Assembly: GCA_036897095.1 (NCBI GenBank)
Contig: JAYMSP010002774.1
Coordinates: forward strand, 1-22,541
Length of the DNA stretch: 22,541 nt
Direction of reading: 5' to 3'
DNA from: Plantago elongata
Lineage: Eukaryota > Streptophyta > Magnoliopsida > Lamiales > Plantaginaceae
The translations under genes and the position numbers were made by a program. This document shows positions 20,443-22,541 of the stretch, piece by piece. Every line of letters begins with the position of its first letter. The stretch's first letter is position 1. The notes under the pieces were generated by a model. It searched no databases and had not been told where the DNA came from. It was given only the letters and a program-made list of their open reading frames with translations.

Positions 20443-20470
20443 ATTAATATCGGTTCAAACCGATATTAAT
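20443..20470. repeat. Perfect 13-bp inverted repeat in the LINE 2 5' leader
   Basis: Arms ATTAATATCGGTT (20443-20455) and AACCGATATTAAT (20458-20470) are exact reverse complements with a 2-base centre. It lies 7 nt from the inferred 5' end of the element (20477) and 22 nt before the ORF1 ATG, so in the element RNA it would be a 5'-proximal hairpin. Confidence 0.93.
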
Positions 20471-20477
20471 TTTTTGT

Positions 20478-20493
20478 ATTTGCAATTTCATTT
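20478..20493. repeat. Target-site duplication of LINE 2, right copy
   Basis: ATTTGCAATTTCATTT, identical to 15399-15414, directly follows the inferred 5' end of LINE 2. It fixes the 5' boundary at 20477. Confidence 0.88.
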
Positions 20494-20734
20494 AGTAGTT
20501 CATAAACTGTATTCTTTTTAACAACTCAACCACTAATTGACCATGACCCGATCTTTTAGGGTCGATCGTGGTCACATATGGTTTGAGCCTACAAGTCGAA
20601 CTAGTATGATATTGTCCGATTTAGACCAAAGTCTGAATAAATTTCATTTAAACTCACTTAGGTTTTCCCACACACTAGTTTAGTGGCAACCTACTTGTAC
20701 CCTCTACGTCCCTTGTGATGTTTACAATGTCATA
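20494..20734. other. Original flank between LINE 2 and the copia LTR
   Basis: This sequence was contiguous with 15398 before LINE 2 inserted, so it is former upstream DNA of the PPR locus. The part from about 20610 (GATATTGTCCGATTTAGACC) recalls the interior of some plant LTR/TRIM repeats, which start regions with GATATTGTCCG, but the match is short and from memory. No gene is seen. Confidence 0.45.
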
Positions 20735-21243
20735 TGTTGGTGTTGAATGTTAGTTCGTTTCTAGTTTTAATTCGGGAGTATCTAGTCATGTATTGAGATT
20801 GCTCAGGAGCAGTCGATCTCGATCATCCAACGATGGAGATTAAATCGATGACATGGTGGGAAAGTCAGTTACAAGCTGAGAAACAGAGCAAGCAGCATGT
20901 TTTGCTGTGAAACGATTCCTATTGGTTGTAATCATCATATATATTGATTAGTAGTTTGGATGTTAAGCAAGATTGATCATATATTCATTCAATTGATAGT
21001 TTTAGTGAGAGAAACACTTGTGAGGGAGAATAAAGAGAAGAGAGCAATCGCCATTGTTGTTTGCTTGGTTTCTTCTTTTGCTTGTAATCTTTCACTGAGT
21101 AGTGTATTTTCTTGTGTTCTCCGTGGATGTAGGATTGATTAATCTGAACCACGTAAATCTCGTCTCATTGACAGTTTTCATTGATCGATTGATTGTTCTG
21201 TGTGTTCGTTGTGTTCGGTTTGATTCGATCGATTATCTCAACA
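20735..21243 (+). repeat. 5' LTR of the copia fossil (~509 bp)
   Basis: Starts TGTTG and ends CAACA, a perfect 5-bp inverted terminal pair with the canonical TG..CA ends. It is followed directly by a leader (AGTGGCACCATATGTGGGAA) where the primer-binding site should be; I cannot match that confidently to a specific tRNA. The LTR is AT-rich with GAGAGAA-type purine runs in its second half. Confidence 0.8.
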
Positions 21244-21286
21244 AGTGGCACCATATGTGGGAACGGCAGAGCAGATCGGTGCACCA

Positions 21287-22407
21287 ATGGCGTCTACTAC
21301 GAAATTTGAGACTAAGAAGTTAACGGAGAAGGTTGATTTCACCTTGTGGCAAGCTCGAATGGATGCATTGTTGTTTTAACAAGGTGTGGAGCAAGCTCTT
21401 CTCGGAGATAAAGGTTTCTCGAAGGATTTCGATGAAACTGAGAAAGCACACATAATTGGAAGTGCTAGAAGCACTCTGATTATGTCCCTTGGTGATAAGA
21501 CTCTGAAAGAGGTTATCAAGTTGAAGACAACCAAGGAGGTGTGGCATAAGCTTGAAGCAATGTATCATGTTAAAACAGTTGCAAGCAAAATCAAACTCAA
21601 GCAGATGTGCTTCAACTATAAGATGAAACCTGATAAGAATATTACCAATCATCTCAATGATTTTAATAAACTATGTAATGACATTGAATCCAGAGATATG
21701 GTGCTTGGAGAAGATGATAAGGCTGTAATTCTTCTCAGCTCTTTACCTAAGAGTTATGAGCATTAGATAGATGCTATTGTGATGACTAAACCTATTGATC
21801 TGACAACTAAGGATGTGAAGACTGCATTGAGAAACAAGCTGGATCAGAAGAGCATTGGTGTTGGTATTCACAGTGAGGTAGATGGAGAAAGTCTATCGGT
21901 CAAGCCAAGCTGGGGAAGGAACAAAAATACCAGGATCAAGATGTAGAACAAGCCTAAATACATGAAGGATCCAGGGGCAAGTAACACTGAGTCTGAAGAA
22001 AAGAGGAAGTGTTACAAATGCAAGAAACTTGGTCACTTAAAGAAAGATTGTCCACTACTCAAGACCAAATATCAACACAAGAATGCTACTCACAAAGCTG
22101 ACATAGCTGAAGGTACATCTTATGAACTAGCAGAAGCTCTTGTTGTTTCTAATAATTATAGTGATAGTCAGTGGGTACTTGACTCTGGTTGTTCATTTCA
22201 TATATCTTCAAATAAGGAGTGGTTCTGTGAGTTGAAACTCTTTGATGGTGAAGATGTGATGATGGGAAATGATCATCTATGCAGAATTAGAAGTATAGGT
22301 TCAATATATTCAAAATATTTGATGGTGTAGTCAGGAAACTCACCAAAGTCAGATATGTACCTAGCATGAAAAGAAACCTAGTATCTCTAGGCATTCTGGA
22401 TGGTAAA
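21287..22407 (+). pseudogene. Copia gag-protease region, fossil
   Basis: The ATG at 21287 opens a gag of the UBN2/copia type (DFTLWQARMDALL, then TTKEVWHKLEAMYHVKTVAS and LNDFNKLCNDIES). The zinc knuckle CYKCKKLGHLKKDC (22010-22051) has intact C-x2-C-x4-H-x4-C spacing. The protease motif WVLDSGCSFHISS lies at about 22172-22210. The pre-integrase segment VRYVPSMKRNLVSLGILDG (~22350-22403) ends where the next element begins. The reading frame is broken in a few places. Confidence 0.85.
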
Positions 22408-22541
22408 TGTAACGCCCCAGATCTGGTCCGGACGTCAGGGATTTTGCCGAACATCCAATATAGATATATAGATCAAAATATTGTTTATTACAACTCCAAA
22501 GGTATTTCATAACTTCATACATAAAACACACACTCAAACTA
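22408..22541 (+). mobile_element. Start of a second LTR element nested in the copia fossil, partial
   Basis: Sequence turns abruptly from copia pre-integrase coding to TGTAACGCCCCAGATCTGG, the usual start of many plant Ty3/gypsy LTRs (TGTAACRCCCC). Only 134 bp are visible before the window ends, so the family and completeness are unknown. The five bases before the junction, GTAAA (22403-22407), are the expected target duplication. Confidence 0.65.

Larger units (their letters stand above)
15415..20477 (-). mobile_element. LINE 2: full-length L1-type non-LTR retrotransposon, frames broken
   Basis: A 5063-bp minus-strand element between perfect 16-bp direct repeats. It reads, right to left: a 57-nt 5' leader (20477-20421), ORF1 (20420 to ~18900), ORF2 (18853 to 15570) and a 155-nt 3' UTR. 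There is no long A tail; the end is only CCAA plus the first three A's shared with the duplication. ORF2 ends soon after the zinc finger and has no RNase H domain, unlike LINE 1, so it is a different L1 lineage. About a dozen frameshifts and stops are visible, so it cannot move by its own proteins. It inserted just upstream of the PPR pseudogene on the same strand; the original flank continues at 20494. Confidence 0.92.
20735..22407 (+). mobile_element. Ty1/copia LTR retrotransposon, 5' part, fossil
   Basis: A plus-strand element with a 5' LTR, a short leader, a gag region with a CCHC knuckle, a protease motif and the start of the pre-integrase region, in the usual copia order. It is interrupted at 22408 by another LTR element, so the rest (integrase, RT, 3' LTR) lies outside the window or was lost. 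The coding region has several breaks, so the copy is not functional. Without the 3' LTR the age cannot be estimated; it is older than the element inserted into it. Confidence 0.88.

Noticed and set aside
1-22541. tRNA, rRNA or CRISPR-like features
   Set aside because: No cloverleaf with A and B boxes, no rRNA core words and no regularly spaced direct repeats were recognised on either strand.

Overview
This is a eudicot-like plant nuclear window of AT-rich DNA. It holds one apparently intact host gene with spliceosomal introns, one decayed host gene, and a large load of retroelements. The plant assignment rests on the trichome birefringence-like (TBL) gene, the pentatricopeptide repeat (PPR) pseudogene, the plant-type L1 LINEs (one with a C-terminal RNase H domain) and a Ty1/copia element. 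The species cannot be named from the sequence.

Layout. Positions 1-1919 are gene-poor repeat DNA: a CGGAT-rich block with a hAT-like end, a C homopolymer pair, three degenerate copies of a ~104-bp tandem unit, and an (AT)12(GT)15 microsatellite. Positions ~1920-7720 hold a decayed L1 LINE on the minus strand, with ORF1, ORF2 and a terminal RNase H domain. Positions 7721-9098 are intergenic and include the upstream region of the next gene. Positions 9099-12822 are a five-exon plus-strand gene for a 369-residue TBL/PMR5-type wall polysaccharide O-acetyl-modifying protein, closest from memory to the TBL37/TBL38 group; its 2.07-kb second intron contains a MITE-like element. Positions ~13290-15345 are a minus-strand PPR pseudogene with many frame breaks. 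Positions 15415-20477 are a second, different L1 LINE on the minus strand, bounded by a perfect 16-bp target-site duplication and therefore apparently full length, but with broken reading frames. Positions 20735-22407 are the 5' part of a Ty1/copia fossil, cut at 22408 by the start of another LTR element that runs off the window.

How it fits together. The TBL gene is the only locus that looks functional. The signal peptide and SGNH-like catalytic motifs (GDS near the N-terminus, DCSH near the C-terminus) place the product in the secretory pathway or wall, acting on wall-polysaccharide acetylation. LINE 2 inserted just upstream of the PPR pseudogene. The two LINEs belong to clearly different L1 lineages: one has RNase H, the other ends after the zinc-finger (zf-RVT) domain. 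I found no convincing novel gene system. The most interesting details are structural: an ATGA stop/start overlap between ORF1 and ORF2 of LINE 1, a perfect 13-bp hairpin eight bases from the 5' end of LINE 2, the clean TSD of LINE 2, and AT-hook-like motifs at opposite ends of the two ORF1 proteins.
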